A DNA stretch of 64,000 nucleotides from Pseudomonas nitroreducens (GCF_014204515.1 NZ_JACHLI010000035.1:1-64000), one strand, 5' to 3'. Positions 32,637 to 42,285 are shown, counted from the stretch's first letter. Numbers and translations: made by a program. Notes: generated from the letters alone by a model not told the origin.

Positions 32637-35600
32637 ATGTTCACCGATCCCTTCATCCGCCGCCCGGTGCTGGCGACCGTGGTCAGCCTGCTGATCGTCC
32701 TGCTCGGCATGCAGGCCTTCAGCAAGCTGGTGATCCGCGAATATCCGCAGATGGAAAACGCGCTGATCACCGTCACCACCTTCTATGCCGGCGCCAACGC
32801 CGAGACCATCCAGGGCTACATCACCCAGCCGCTGCAGCAGAGCCTGGCCAGCGCCGAAGGCATCGACTACATGACCTCGGTGAGCCGGCAGAACTACTCG
32901 GTGATCTCGATCTACGCGCACATCGGCGCCAACTCCGATCGCCTGGTCACCGAGCTGCTGTCGAAGATCGGCGAGGTGAAGACCCAGCTGCCGCCCGACG
33001 CCGAAGACCCGGTGCTGGACAAGGAAGCCGCCGACGCCTCGGCGCTGATGTACATCAGCTTCTTCAGCGAGCAGATGAACAACCCGCAGATCACCGACTA
33101 CCTGTCGCGGGTGATCCAGCCCAAGCTCGCCACCCTGCCGGGCATCTCCGAGGCCGAGATCCTCGGCAACCAGGTGTTCGCCATGCGCCTGTGGCTGGAC
33201 CCGGTGAAGATGGCCGCCTACGGCGTCACCGCCGGTGACGTGGCCAGCGCGGTGCGCGAATACAACTTCCTCTCCGCCGCCGGCGAGGTGAAGGGCGAAC
33301 TGGTGGTCACCTCGGTGAACGCCGCTACCGACCTGAAGTCCCCGGAAGCCTTCGCCGCCATCCCGCTGAAGACCGCGGGCGACCGTCGCGTACTGATGGG
33401 CGACGTGGCGCGCATCGAACTGGGCGCGGCTAGCTACGACGCGGTCAGCTCGTTCAACGGCATCCCCTCGGTGTACATCGGCATCAAGGGCACGCCCAGC
33501 TCCAACCCGCTGGACGTGATCAAGGAAGTCCGCGCCAAGATGCCGGAGCTGGAAGAACAGCTGCCGCCGGGCCTGAAAGTCTCCATCGCCTATGACGCCA
33601 CGCGCTTCATCCAGGCCTCCATCGACGAGGTGGTGAAGACCCTGGGCGAGGCGATCCTGATCGTCATCGTGGTGGTCTTCCTGTTCCTCGGCGCGTTCCG
33701 CTCGGTGATCATCCCGGTGGTGACCATCCCGCTGTCGATGATCGGCGTGCTGTTCTTCATGCAGATGATGGGCTACTCGATCAACCTGCTGACGCTGCTG
33801 GCCATGGTGCTCGCCATCGGCCTGGTGGTGGACGACGCCATCGTGGTGGTGGAGAACATCCACCGCCACATCGAGGAGGGCAAGTCGCCGTTCCAGGGCG
33901 CCATCGAGGGCGCGCGGGAAATCGCCGTGCCGGTGGTGACCATGACCATCACCCTGGCCGCCGTGTATGCGCCCATCGGCTTCCTCAGCGGCCTCACCGG
34001 CGCGCTGTTCAAGGAGTTCGCCTTCACCCTGGCCGGCGCGGTGATCATCTCCGGTATCGTCGCGCTGACCCTGTCGCCGATGATGTGCTCGCGCCTGCTG
34101 CGCCACGAGGAGAACCCCAGTGGCCTGGCCCATCGCCTGGACAACATCTTCGAGGGCCTGAAGACGCGCTACCAGCGCCTGCTGCACGGCACCCTGAACA
34201 GCCGGCCGGTGGTCATCGTCTTCGCCCTGCTGGTGCTGGCGATCATTCCGTTGCTGATGATGTTCACCCACAAGGAACTGGCGCCGGAGGAAGACCAGGG
34301 CATCGTCTTCATCATGGCCAACGCGCCGCAGACGGCGAACCTGGACTACCTGTCAAAGTACACCGCAGAGTTCGAGGGTATCTTCCGCAAGTTCCCCGAG
34401 TACTATTCGGCGTTCCAGATCAACGGCTACAACGGCGTGCAGACCGGCATCGGCGGCATGCTGCTCAAGCCCTGGGACGAGCGCGACCGTAGCCAGATGG
34501 AGCTGCTGCACTCGGTGCAGGAAGAGCTCAACAAGATTCCCGGCCTGCAGATCTTCGGCTTCAACCTGCCGTCTCTGCCGGGCACCGGCGAGGGCCTGCC
34601 GTTCCAGTTCGTGATCAACACCGCCAGTGACTACCAGTCCCTGCTGCAGGTCGCCGAGCGGGTGAAGAAGCGCGCGGAAGAATCGGGCAAGTTCGCCTTC
34701 CTCGACCTCGACCTGGCCTTCGACAAACCCGAGCTGGTGGTCGACATCGACCGCGCCAAGGCCGCGCAGATGGGCGTCAGCATGCAGGACCTGGGCATTT
34801 CCCTGGGCGCGCTGCTGGGCGAAGGCGAGATCAACCGCTTCACCATCGACGGGCGCAGCTACAAGGTGATCGCCCAGGTGGAGCGCGCCTACCGCGACAA
34901 CCCCAACTGGCTGAACAACTACTACGTGAAGAGCCAGAGCGGCCAGCTGATCTCGCTGTCGACCCTGGTGACCTTCCACGAGCGCGCCCGCCCGCGCCAG
35001 CTCAACCAGTTCCAGCAGCTCAACTCGGCGATCATCTCCGGCGTGCCGATGGTCAGCATGGGCGATGCCATCGACACGGTGCGCGGCATCGCCGAGCAGG
35101 AATCGCCGCGCGGCTTCTCCTTCGACTACGCCGGCGCCTCGCGGCAATTCGTGCAGGAAGGCAGCGCGCTGATGATCACCTTCGCCCTGGCGCTGGCGGT
35201 GATCTTCCTGGTGCTGGCGGCGCAGTTCGAGAGCTTCCGCGACCCGCTGGTGATCATGGTCACCGTGCCGCTGTCGATCTGCGGCGCGCTGATTCCGCTG
35301 TTCCTCGGCCTGTCGAGCCTGAACATCTACACCCAGGTGGGGCTGGTGACGCTGATCGGGCTGATCAGCAAGCACGGCATCCTCATCGTCGAGTTCGCCA
35401 ACCAGCTGCGCCGCGAGCGCGGGCTGTCGGTGCGCGAAGCGGTGGAAGAAGCCGCGGCGATTCGCCTGCGCCCGGTGCTGATGACCACCGCCGCCATGGT
35501 GCTGGGTGTGATCCCGCTGCTGCTCGCCACCGGCGCCGGCGCGGTGAGCCGCTTCGACATCGGCGTGGTGATCGCCACCGGCATGAGCGTCGGCACGCTG

Positions 35601-35693
35601 TTCACCCTGTTCGTGCTGCCGTGCGTCTACACGCTGCTGGCCAAGCCGGACCCGAAGCCCGCTGAAGGCCACGCACCGGTGACGGCGCACTGA
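32637..35693 (+). CDS. mexW: RND multidrug efflux permease MexW
   Basis: A 1018-residue HAE1-family proton/drug antiporter, the same length as P. aeruginosa MexW. Twelve transmembrane segments and two large periplasmic loops are evident. The proton-relay aspartates are in LAIGLVVDDAIVVVENIHRH (Asp399-Asp400), and the FIRRPVLATV N-terminus is typical. Together with MexV and OprM it exports fluoroquinolones, tetracycline, chloramphenicol, erythromycin and dyes in P. aeruginosa. It follows mexV by 83 bases, and a terminator follows it. Confidence 0.9.
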   Translation: MFTDPFIRRPVLATVVSLLIVLLGMQAFSKLVIREYPQMENALITVTTFYAGANAETIQGYITQPLQQSLASAEGIDYMTSVSRQNYSVISIYAHIGANSDRLVTELLSKIGEVKTQLPPDAEDPVLDKEAADASALMYISFFSEQMNNPQITDYLSRVIQPKLATLPGISEAEILGNQVFAMRLWLDPVKMAAYGVTAGDVASAVREYNFLSAAGEVKGELVVTSVNAATDLKSPEAFAAIPLKTAGDRRVLMGDVARIELGAASYDAVSSFNGIPSVYIGIKGTPSSNPLDVIKEVRAKMPELEEQLPPGLKVSIAYDATRFIQASIDEVVKTLGEAILIVIVVVFLFLGAFRSVIIPVVTIPLSMIGVLFFMQMMGYSINLLTLLAMVLAIGLVVDDAIVVVENIHRHIEEGKSPFQGAIEGAREIAVPVVTMTITLAAVYAPIGFLSGLTGALFKEFAFTLAGAVIISGIVALTLSPMMCSRLLRHEENPSGLAHRLDNIFEGLKTRYQRLLHGTLNSRPVVIVFALLVLAIIPLLMMFTHKELAPEEDQGIVFIMANAPQTANLDYLSKYTAEFEGIFRKFPEYYSAFQINGYNGVQTGIGGMLLKPWDERDRSQMELLHSVQEELNKIPGLQIFGFNLPSLPGTGEGLPFQFVINTASDYQSLLQVAERVKKRAEESGKFAFLDLDLAFDKPELVVDIDRAKAAQMGVSMQDLGISLGALLGEGEINRFTIDGRSYKVIAQVERAYRDNPNWLNNYYVKSQSGQLISLSTLVTFHERARPRQLNQFQQLNSAIISGVPMVSMGDAIDTVRGIAEQESPRGFSFDYAGASRQFVQEGSALMITFALALAVIFLVLAAQFESFRDPLVIMVTVPLSICGALIPLFLGLSSLNIYTQVGLVTLIGLISKHGILIVEFANQLRRERGLSVREAVEEAAAIRLRPVLMTTAAMVLGVIPLLLATGAGAVSRFDIGVVIATGMSVGTLFTLFVLPCVYTLLAKPDPKPAEGHAPVTAH

Positions 35694-35696
35694 ACG

Positions 35697-35726
35697 AAAG
35701 AGCCCCGCTGATGCGGGGCTCTTTTC
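35697..35726 (+). terminator. Rho-independent terminator of mexVW
   Basis: AAAGAGCCCCGC pairs with GCGGGGCTCTTTT around a short loop, four bases after the mexW stop. Confidence 0.9.
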
Positions 35727-35744
35727 TGGCACCTGAAATTCTCG

Positions 35745-35941
35745 GTAGGGCGCATAACGCCCCAGGCGTTATCCGCCACGGCGGATAAAGCGTTCCGCTT
35801 TATGCGCCCTACGTCTCGGCATTCTCGCGTAGGGTCAATCACCACCGAAGATGGGCCTTGCAGGATGGGTGGAGCGCAGCGATGCCCATGCTGTCGGTGG
35901 GCGAAAATGATGGGTATCGCTGCGCTCCACACCATCCTACG
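35745..35941. repeat. Two intergenic repeat families side by side
   Basis: 35745-35812 is a complete GTAGGGCGCATAACGCC ... TTATGCGCCCTAC element with three stems. 35860-35941 is the second copy of the CAGGATGGGTGGAGCGCAGCGAT element (also at 10940), whose right end is GGTATCGCTGCGCTCCACACCATCCTACG. They lie exactly at the junction between the PA43xx-like and PA46xx-like blocks. Confidence 0.7.
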
Positions 35942-35970
35942 TCGTGCTCATCGTGGAGCTGCGAAGTGAA

Positions 35971-37080
35971 CTACAGATCGGGGATGGAGAACGCCACCAG
36001 CCGATACCCTTCGGCCGTGCGGATGAAATCGAAGCTGGCGTGCTTGGCCGGCTCGAACGAGCCGTGCTGCCAATGCTCCATGGCCGACACCTTGGGGGTC
36101 TTCCATTGGGCAAAAGTGCCGCAGCTGTCGAAGTACTGCGGATCGCGCTCGGGATCGAAGGGCCAGCCCATGTCGTCTTGGCGCACGCCGTAGCCAGCAG
36201 AGCTACGCAATGACTCCAGCCGCTTGCGCAGGGCCTGGCCATGCTGGCGCAGCACGTCGTCCACCGAAGCGGCCCGCCAGTCATCCAGCGGTGCACTGCC
36301 CGGCCCGGTCCAGACTTGTGCAGAACTGTGGGCCTTCAGCGAAGCGTCATCCAGGTGCGGCAGGAAGTCGTCGCGGAACCAGGCGGCGAAGTCCTTCTCG
36401 ATGTCGACGAAGCTGAGGTAGCGCCCATCCACCGCCTTGAAGGAAACACGACGCGGATCGCTGGAGGGCTGCTCTCCCACTTGCATCGAGAACCAGTCCA
36501 GCGCGTCGGCACGGGTGCCGTCGAAGTTTTCCACCAGCGTCCTGCCGTGGCGGTCGATCAGCAACTCCTTGCCGCCTCGCCAACCCAGGTGCTCGCAGTG
36601 TTCCGGCTTCACGCCGGGATCGGCGCATTGGCGCGTCGCGCCCTTCAGGGCCACGACCATGCCGTTGCGCATCGCCGAGGCATCGCTCAGTTTCGCGGCG
36701 ATCAGCACCTGGCCGTCACCGTCGAGAAAGCCGACCTTGTCGCGCTGACGGTCGCGGAAGCGGATGCTGTTCTCGCTCTCGCAGATCGGTGCGTTGTCGT
36801 AGATGTACAGCGAGTCCGGCGCCACCTGGCGACCATCGCGCAGCAGGTAGTAGGTGCGGTAGCCGTCGGCGGTTTCCTCGCCGGTGGCGATGATGTGCTC
36901 GAAGCGCCGGGCCAGGGTGAACATCGGGCTGAGCTTCGGCTCGACCTTCACCTTGCCCTGCGCAGCCTTGAAGCCGATCAGGTCATTCTGCGTGAAGGCC
37001 ACCCAGGGCTCGTCTGCCGCCACCGCCGATACGCTCAGCGCCAGCGTCGCCAGCCATAAGCCGATTGCCTTTGCGTCCAT
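35971..37080 (-). CDS. Secreted WG-repeat-like protein, function unknown
   Basis: 369 residues from the ATG at 37080, where a Sec signal peptide begins (MDAKAIGLWLATLALSVSAVAA). The mature part contains WG/KWG-like beta units such as DKVGFLDGDGQVLIAAKLSDASAM and LGWRGGKELLIDRHGRTLV. Several cysteines and a C-terminal domain with WPFDPERDPQYFDSCGTF follow. It is probably periplasmic. No enzyme motif is recognised. It lies at a synteny junction next to an MFS gene on the same strand. Confidence 0.72.
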   Translation of the reverse strand: MDAKAIGLWLATLALSVSAVAADEPWVAFTQNDLIGFKAAQGKVKVEPKLSPMFTLARRFEHIIATGEETADGYRTYYLLRDGRQVAPDSLYIYDNAPICESENSIRFRDRQRDKVGFLDGDGQVLIAAKLSDASAMRNGMVVALKGATRQCADPGVKPEHCEHLGWRGGKELLIDRHGRTLVENFDGTRADALDWFSMQVGEQPSSDPRRVSFKAVDGRYLSFVDIEKDFAAWFRDDFLPHLDDASLKAHSSAQVWTGPGSAPLDDWRAASVDDVLRQHGQALRKRLESLRSSAGYGVRQDDMGWPFDPERDPQYFDSCGTFAQWKTPKVSAMEHWQHGSFEPAKHASFDFIRTAEGYRLVAFSIPDL

Positions 37081-37131
37081 GCTGGAGAACCTCCCGTCGA
37101 ATCCATGCTGCAGCGCATTGTGCCACGAGCA

Positions 37132-37167
37132 AAGAAAAGCCCCCGCACATCGCTGCGCGGGGGCTCG
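37132..37167 (-). terminator. Terminator after the MFS gene
   Basis: On the minus strand GAGCCCCCGCGCAG and TGCGGGGGCTTTTC form a GC-rich stem with a T-run, 18 bases beyond the stop at 37185. It separates the MFS transcript from the WG-repeat-like gene. Confidence 0.8.
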
Positions 37168-37184
37168 ATCAGGCAAAGGAGCGA

Positions 37185-38561
37185 TCAGGCCGGCTGGCGT
37201 TGCATCGCGCCGCTATCGGCTTCGCCTTTCAGGCTCCAGCTCTTGAGGTGTTCCAGGCTCGCGCGGTAGGGCTTCAGACCGCTGGCCAGCAGCAGTGCGC
37301 CAGCGACCAGGGCCACCACGCTGACGATCAGCAGCGAGTAGCGCAGCGCCATGTCGTCGGCGAACACGTAGTCGGTCACCAGGGCGATGGCGGTCGGACC
37401 GACGCCCAGGCCGAGCAGGGTGACCACGAACAGGTAGATGGCCGAGGCCTGGCCGCGCATGGAGTTGGGCATGATCTCCTGGATCGCCGCCGGGGCGACG
37501 CCGAAGGGCATGCTGAGGAAGAACACGATGGGCGCCATCATCGCTGCCGCGGCGTTGCCGCTATTGAGCAGCGGGTAGATCAGGCTCAGCGGGATGGCCA
37601 GGCAGGCGGCCAGCAGGCCCACGCGCATGTTCGCATCGGTGCGCCCGCGCTTGGCCCAGTAGTCGGCCAGGCGGCCGCCGCAGACGATGCCCAGGCAGCC
37701 GAACACGGCGACGATGCTGCCGTACACCACGCCCACGTGGCCGGCGTCCCAGCCATAGGTGCGGACGAAGAAGGTCGGCACCCACGCGCCGCTGCCGTAG
37801 CTGGCGAAGGAGATGCAGGCAAAGCCGAAGTTGTGGCAGAGCACGGTCTTGCGGTTGGCGCGCAGGTAGGCGCCCACTTCGCTCATCGGCACCACCACGC
37901 CGGCGCCCACGCCACGGCGGGTCGGCTCCTTCACCGCGAGCATGAGCAGGGTGAACAGTACGCCGGCGGCGCCGAGGATCAGGAAGATCAGCTGCCAGGG
38001 GCGCACTTCCCCGAGGATCGGCAGGTGCACGTCGCCCTGGGCGGAGGCGAACTTGATCACCAGCCCACCGAGCAGGAAGGCCAGGCCCGAGCCGAGGTAG
38101 ATGCCCATGGAATACACGCTGATGGCGGTGGCGCGGCGCTGGGCCGGAAAGCTGTCGGCAATCAGCGAATAAGCCGCCGGCGACAGGGCCGCCTCGCCCA
38201 CGCCGACACCGACGCGGAACAGCAGGAAGTGCCAGTACTGCCGGGCCAGGCCGCAGGCGGCGGTCATGGCGCTCCAGATCAGCACGCCGACGGTGATCAG
38301 CCCGCGCCGGCTGCGGCTGTCGGCCATGCGCCCGAGGGGGATGCCGCACAGGGTGTAGAACAGTGCGAAGGAAAGGCCCATCAGCAGGCTCATCTGCGTG
38401 TCGCTGATCTCAAGATCGCGGCGGATGGGGCCGACCAGCAGGTTGAGAATCTGTCGATCGATGAAGGACAGCACGTAGGCGACCATGAGGATCGCAACCG
38501 TGGACCAGGCCACGGCACTGGAGGGGTAGCCGTTATCGTTGTTCTTATTGTTATGGTGCAT
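37185..38561 (-). CDS. MFS transporter (Spinster-like)
   Basis: 458 residues from the ATG at 38561, preceded by AGGAG at seven bases. An Asn-rich start (HHNNKNNDN) is followed by twelve hydrophobic segments; YVLSFIDRQILNLLVGPIRRDL and the loop GIPLGRMADSRSRRGLI are typical of the Spinster/aromatic-compound group of MFS carriers. The substrate cannot be told from sequence. It stands alone between hemH and the WG-repeat-like gene, in the part of the window that does not match PAO1 order. The asparagine tract comes from an AT-rich run (AATAACAATAAG type) unlike its surroundings. Confidence 0.82.
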   Translation of the reverse strand: MHHNNKNNDNGYPSSAVAWSTVAILMVAYVLSFIDRQILNLLVGPIRRDLEISDTQMSLLMGLSFALFYTLCGIPLGRMADSRSRRGLITVGVLIWSAMTAACGLARQYWHFLLFRVGVGVGEAALSPAAYSLIADSFPAQRRATAISVYSMGIYLGSGLAFLLGGLVIKFASAQGDVHLPILGEVRPWQLIFLILGAAGVLFTLLMLAVKEPTRRGVGAGVVVPMSEVGAYLRANRKTVLCHNFGFACISFASYGSGAWVPTFFVRTYGWDAGHVGVVYGSIVAVFGCLGIVCGGRLADYWAKRGRTDANMRVGLLAACLAIPLSLIYPLLNSGNAAAAMMAPIVFFLSMPFGVAPAAIQEIMPNSMRGQASAIYLFVVTLLGLGVGPTAIALVTDYVFADDMALRYSLLIVSVVALVAGALLLASGLKPYRASLEHLKSWSLKGEADSGAMQRQPA

Positions 38562-38721
38562 GCCGGACTCCTGAAACGCCGCCAATCGCGGCGAAGGCGA
38601 AGGGGAGAACCCGCAGAGTAGGCATTGCGAACGCGTCGCGCGCGCACTATCAGGTCTCTGAATGCGCGCGTTGGCCGTTGGCTGATGGATGGGTGGTCAG
38701 GGATTGGACGCTGGGTTCCCT

Positions 38722-38803
38722 GCAGGAGCGAGCTTGCTCGCGAACCAGGATCCCGCCATCGGCTCCGACGTCAGGCGGGTTCGCGAGCAAGCTCGCTCCT
38801 ACG
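38722..38803. repeat. REP pair (GAGCGAGCTTGCTCGCGAA type)
   Basis: GCAGGAGCGAGCTTGCTCGCGAACC and GGTTCGCGAGCAAGCTCGCTCCTACG are exact inverted copies around about 30 bases. It lies in the 299-base gap between hemH and the MFS gene; the remainder includes a degenerate GGATCAA/GCGGAACG stem at 38820-38875 at the end of hemH. Confidence 0.8.
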
Positions 38804-38860
38804 AGAATCAGGCCGTCTGGCAGGACGCGTAAGGCGGAACGATTGATCCGCCATGGCGGA

Positions 38861-39883
38861 TCAAATCGCCTGCGGCACCCGCTCACAAAGCTTCGCCAAC
38901 GCCCGCGCCCACAGCTCCTGGTCATTCAGGCAAGGCACCAGCACCAGCTCTTCACCGCCCGCCGCACGGAACTGCTCGTTGCCGCGCTGGCCGATCTCTT
39001 CCAGGGTCTCGATGCAGTCGGCGACGAAGGCCGGGCACATCACCAGCAGGCGCTTCACGCCCTGCTTGCCGAGCTTGTCCAGCTGCGCCTCGGTGTAGGG
39101 TTCGATCCACTTGTTGCGGCCGAGGCGCGACTGGAAGGACACCGACCAGCGCCCGTCCTGCAGCCCGGCCCCGGCAGCGAAGTCTTCCGCCGTGCGCAGG
39201 CACTGGCTGCGGTAACACACGGCCATGACGTCCTCGTGCACGCCCCGGCTGGAGCTGGCGGTGAGGTCGTGGGACTTGTCCTTCACCAGCTTGCGGATGT
39301 GCGACTCGGGCAGGCCGTGGAAGCTCAGCAGCAGGTGATCGTAGGGTTGTTCCAGGTAGGGCTTCACGCTGTCCACCAGCGCCTGGCGGTACTCCGGTTC
39401 GGCGTAGAACGGCGGCAGCACCTTCAGCTCCAGCTTGAGGTTGTGCTCGCGCATCACCCGGCGGGCTTCCTCGATGGCGGTGGTGGTGGTGCTGTCGGCG
39501 AACTGCGGGTAGAGCGGCGCAAAGGTCACCTGGGTGATGCCCTGTTGGCTCAGGCGCAACAGCGCCTTCTCGATCGACGGTTCGCCATAGCGCATGCCCA
39601 GCTCCACCGGGCCGTGCGGCCAGAACGGCTTCACCGCCTCCTGCAGGCGGCGGCTCAGCACGACCAGCGGCGAGCCCTCGTCCCACCAGATCGACGCATA
39701 GGCGTGGGCGGACTCCTCCGGGCGCTTGCGCAGCACCAGCGACACCAGCAGCCGGCGGATCGGCCAGGGCAGGTCGATGACGTAAGGGTCCATGAGGAAC
39801 TGATCGAGGTAGCGGCGCACGTCCTCGACCTGGGGGGAGGCCGGTGATCCCAGGTTGACCAGCAGGAGGGCGTTTTGGGTCAT
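38861..39883 (-). CDS. hemH: Ferrochelatase
   Basis: A 340-residue enzyme that inserts Fe(II) into protoporphyrin IX, the last step of haem b synthesis, at the cytoplasmic face of the membrane. Family motifs: LLVNLGSPASP at the N-terminus, LLLSFHGLPESHIRKLVKDKS with the active-site histidine, and SFQSRLGRNKWIEPYT. AAGGACAC precedes the ATG. It is followed in the same direction by no gene. PAO1 hemH has the same neighbour, the TIGR01777-type epimerase gene. Confidence 0.95.
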   Translation of the reverse strand: MTQNALLLVNLGSPASPQVEDVRRYLDQFLMDPYVIDLPWPIRRLLVSLVLRKRPEESAHAYASIWWDEGSPLVVLSRRLQEAVKPFWPHGPVELGMRYGEPSIEKALLRLSQQGITQVTFAPLYPQFADSTTTTAIEEARRVMREHNLKLELKVLPPFYAEPEYRQALVDSVKPYLEQPYDHLLLSFHGLPESHIRKLVKDKSHDLTASSSRGVHEDVMAVCYRSQCLRTAEDFAAGAGLQDGRWSVSFQSRLGRNKWIEPYTEAQLDKLGKQGVKRLLVMCPAFVADCIETLEEIGQRGNEQFRAAGGEELVLVPCLNDQELWARALAKLCERVPQAI

Positions 39884-39982
39884 GCAGTGTCCTTAAACCG
39901 GAGCGGTAGGAGGTCGTCGTGCGGGCTGCGCAGTTTACACGCAGCGATTCCAATCAAGGCCCGTCGAGAATGCCGCAGGCCG

Positions 39983-40888
39983 TCAACGCTGTTCGCGCAG
40001 CACATCCGCCAGCGCTTCCTTGAACTCCGGGAAGCGGAACACGAAACCGGCGTCCAGCAGGCGCCGCGGCACGATGCGCTGGCCGCCCAGCAGCAGGGTC
40101 GACATCTCCCCCAGCAACAGGCGCAGGGCGAAACCGGGCACCGGCATCAGTGTCGGCCGGTGCAGCGCCTGCCCCAGCTCCTGGGTGAAGTCGCGGTTGC
40201 GCACCGGGTTCGGCGCGCACGCATTATAGGGACCGCTGGCGTCGGCCTTGCGCAAAAGAAAATCGATCAGGGCGATCTGGTCTTCGATATGGATCCACGA
40301 CATCCACTGGCGGCCATCGCCCAGGCGCCCACCCGCGCCCATGCGGAACGGCGGCAGCAGGCGCTTGAGGAAGCCGCCTTCGGGCGCCAGCACCAGACCG
40401 GTGCGCACCAGCACCACGCGCACGTCCAGGGCCTCCGCCTCACGGGCGATCTGCTCCCAGGCCAGGCACAGCTCGCTGGCGAAATCCTCGCCGGCGGCCG
40501 CGCTGTTCTCTTCCAGCGGGCGCTCGCCGGCATCGCCGTACCAGCCCACCGCCGAGCCATTGATCAGCACCGCGGGGCGCTGGCTGCGACCTTCGAGCCA
40601 GCCCACCAGGCGTTCGGTCAGGCGCACCCGGCTGTCCCACAGCAGGGCCTTGCGCCGGGCGCTCCAGGGCTTGTCGGCGATGGGCTCGCCGGCCAGGTTG
40701 AGCACCGCGTCCAGCGGGCCATCACCATAGGCCTCGAAGTCGGCGATGCCGCGCACCGACTCGCCGCAAAGCGCTGCCACGCGCTGCGGCTGGCGGCTCA
40801 GCACGGTGAGCTGGTGGCCTTCGGCGGCCCACTGGCGGCAGAGTCGACGGCCGATCAGGCCGGTGCCGCCGGTCAAGAGAATGTGCAT
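39983..40888 (-). CDS. TIGR01777-family SDR-type epimerase
   Basis: 301 residues from the ATG at 40888 (AAGGAG upstream). Rossmann motif TGGTGLIGRRL at residues 6-16, then NLAGEPIADKPWSARRK and NGSAVGWYGDAG, both diagnostic of the TIGR01777/YfcH family, with the C-terminal DUF1731-like segment (PVPGFALRLLLGEMSTLLLGGQRIVPRRL). The substrate is unknown. The gene is divergent from the FAD-dependent oxidoreductase and shares the intergenic region holding a TGTACA-N12-TGTACA box, so it may belong to the light-responsive set. Confidence 0.87.
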   Translation of the reverse strand: MHILLTGGTGLIGRRLCRQWAAEGHQLTVLSRQPQRVAALCGESVRGIADFEAYGDGPLDAVLNLAGEPIADKPWSARRKALLWDSRVRLTERLVGWLEGRSQRPAVLINGSAVGWYGDAGERPLEENSAAAGEDFASELCLAWEQIAREAEALDVRVVLVRTGLVLAPEGGFLKRLLPPFRMGAGGRLGDGRQWMSWIHIEDQIALIDFLLRKADASGPYNACAPNPVRNRDFTQELGQALHRPTLMPVPGFALRLLLGEMSTLLLGGQRIVPRRLLDAGFVFRFPEFKEALADVLREQR

Positions 40889-41091
40889 GGCGAACTCCTT
40901 GTTGGGCTGTTCCACCTTCCATCAGTCTGGACGAGAGGCAGGCGATTGCATTGACACTCCCTCTGCGGCGAGGTCTACGCTGTAAGTGCCGGAACCCGAG
41001 CCGGGTTCATTCCTGAATGAACCGATGCGGCGCCGAAGGTTCCGATGATCGGACTCCTATCGTTGACGAGCGCGGACAGCTGAAACGTAAT

Positions 41092-41115
41092 TGTACAGAT
41101 AGTTTCGTTTGTACA
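41092..41115. promoter_or_regulatory. LitR-type box between divergent genes
   Basis: TGTACA at 41092-41097 and TGTACA at 41110-41115 are separated by exactly 12 bases. This matches the pattern T(G/A)TACA-N12-TGTA(C/T)A described for the class II LitR regulator of P. putida. It lies 51 bases before the FAD-dependent oxidoreductase start and about 200 bases before the divergent epimerase start. Confidence 0.72.
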
Positions 41116-41165
41116 AGAACACCCCGCTCGTTACGCTTCAATGCAAACAGATGACGAGGCATGTC

Positions 41166-42149
41166 ATGAGCGCCCCCATTGCCATCATCGGCACCGGTAT
41201 CGCCGCACTCTCGGCCGCCCACGCCTTGCGCGACGCCGGACAGGACGTCCAGCTGTTCGACAAGGGCCACGGCAGCGGCGGGCGGATGGCCAGCAAGCGC
41301 AGCGAAGCCGGCGCCCTGGACCTCGGTGCGCAGTACTTCACCGCCCGCGACCGGCGCTTCCTCGACGCCATCCAGAAGTGGCGCGAGCACGGCTGGGTCG
41401 CCGAGTGGGACCCGGCCCTCTACCAGTACCGCGACGGCGAACTGAGCCCCTCGCCCGACGAGCAGCCACGCTGGGTCGGCACCCCACGCATGAGCGCGAT
41501 CACCCGTGCGCTGCTGCAGGACCAGGTCGTCACCTTCGCCTGCCGCATCACCGAGGTGTACCGCGGCGAGGAGCACTGGCACCTGCAGGACTCCGAAGGG
41601 CAGACCCACGGCCCCTTCAGTCGGGTGCTGGTGGCCACCCCGGCGCCCCAGGCCGCCGCCCTGCTGGCCAGCGCGCCGAAGCTGGCGGCCGCCGCCGCGA
41701 GCATTCCGATGGAACCGACCTGGGCGGTCGCCCTGGCCTTCCGCGAGCCGCTGGACACCCCGGTGCAGGGCTGCTTCGTGCATGAAGGACCGCTGTCCTG
41801 GCTGGCCAGCAACCACTCCAAGCCGGGCCGCGACGAGCAGCTCGACACCTGGGTGCTGCACGCCGCCAGCGGCTGGAGCAAGCAGCACATCGACCTGCCC
41901 AAGGAAAGCGTGATCGAGCACTTGCGCGGCGCCTTCGCCGAGCTGATCGGCTGCGCCGTGCATGCCCCCGATTTCGCCCTCGCCCACCGCTGGCTCTACG
42001 CGCGGCCCATGGAAGCCCACCAGTTCGGCGCGCTGGCCGATGCCGACCTGGGCATCTATGCCTGCGGCGACTGGTGTCTTTCCGGGCGCGTCGAAGGCGC
42101 CTGGTTGAGCGGCCTGGAAGCCGCGCGCCGGTTGCTCGAACACCTCTGA
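41166..42149 (+). CDS. FAD-dependent amine oxidase/renalase-like protein
   Basis: 327 residues from the ATG at 41166 (GAGG upstream). The N-terminal dinucleotide-binding motif is IAIIGTGIAALSAAHALRDAG, followed by LFDKGHGSGGRMASKR and LDLGAQYFTARD, the signatures of the NAD/FAD-dependent renalase-like group; the C-terminal FAD contact is GIYACGDWCLSGRVEGAWLSG. Pseudomonas homologues next to phr are light-induced. A LitR-type box overlaps its likely promoter. The substrate in this bacterial branch is not known. Confidence 0.85.
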   Translation: MSAPIAIIGTGIAALSAAHALRDAGQDVQLFDKGHGSGGRMASKRSEAGALDLGAQYFTARDRRFLDAIQKWREHGWVAEWDPALYQYRDGELSPSPDEQPRWVGTPRMSAITRALLQDQVVTFACRITEVYRGEEHWHLQDSEGQTHGPFSRVLVATPAPQAAALLASAPKLAAAAASIPMEPTWAVALAFREPLDTPVQGCFVHEGPLSWLASNHSKPGRDEQLDTWVLHAASGWSKQHIDLPKESVIEHLRGAFAELIGCAVHAPDFALAHRWLYARPMEAHQFGALADADLGIYACGDWCLSGRVEGAWLSGLEAARRLLEHL

Positions 42150-42210
42150 TCCGACCTCCGCCCTCTCCCGCCGGGAGAGGCAACAGACCTGCGCTTTTCC
42201 CCTGCAAATC

Positions 42211-42285
42211 TGTACAAGGCTTTGCACTTGTACAGCCCTGCGCTTATCCTTACCGGTAGTTGTACAAATCCATCTGTCTTGTACA
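42211..42285. promoter_or_regulatory. Two LitR-type box pairs before the DUF523 gene
   Basis: First pair: TGTACA 42211-42216 and 42229-42234, spacer 12 bases, an exact pattern match. Second pair: TGTACA 42261-42266 and 42280-42285, spacer 13 bases, the last 18 bases before the DUF523/DUF1722 ATG at 42303. Four TGTACA hexamers in 75 bases is far above chance in GC-rich DNA. Confidence 0.72.

Noticed and set aside
37500..38561. MFS gene as part of the haem operon
   Set aside because: A 299-base gap with a REP pair separates it from hemH, and it has its own ribosome-binding site and terminator.
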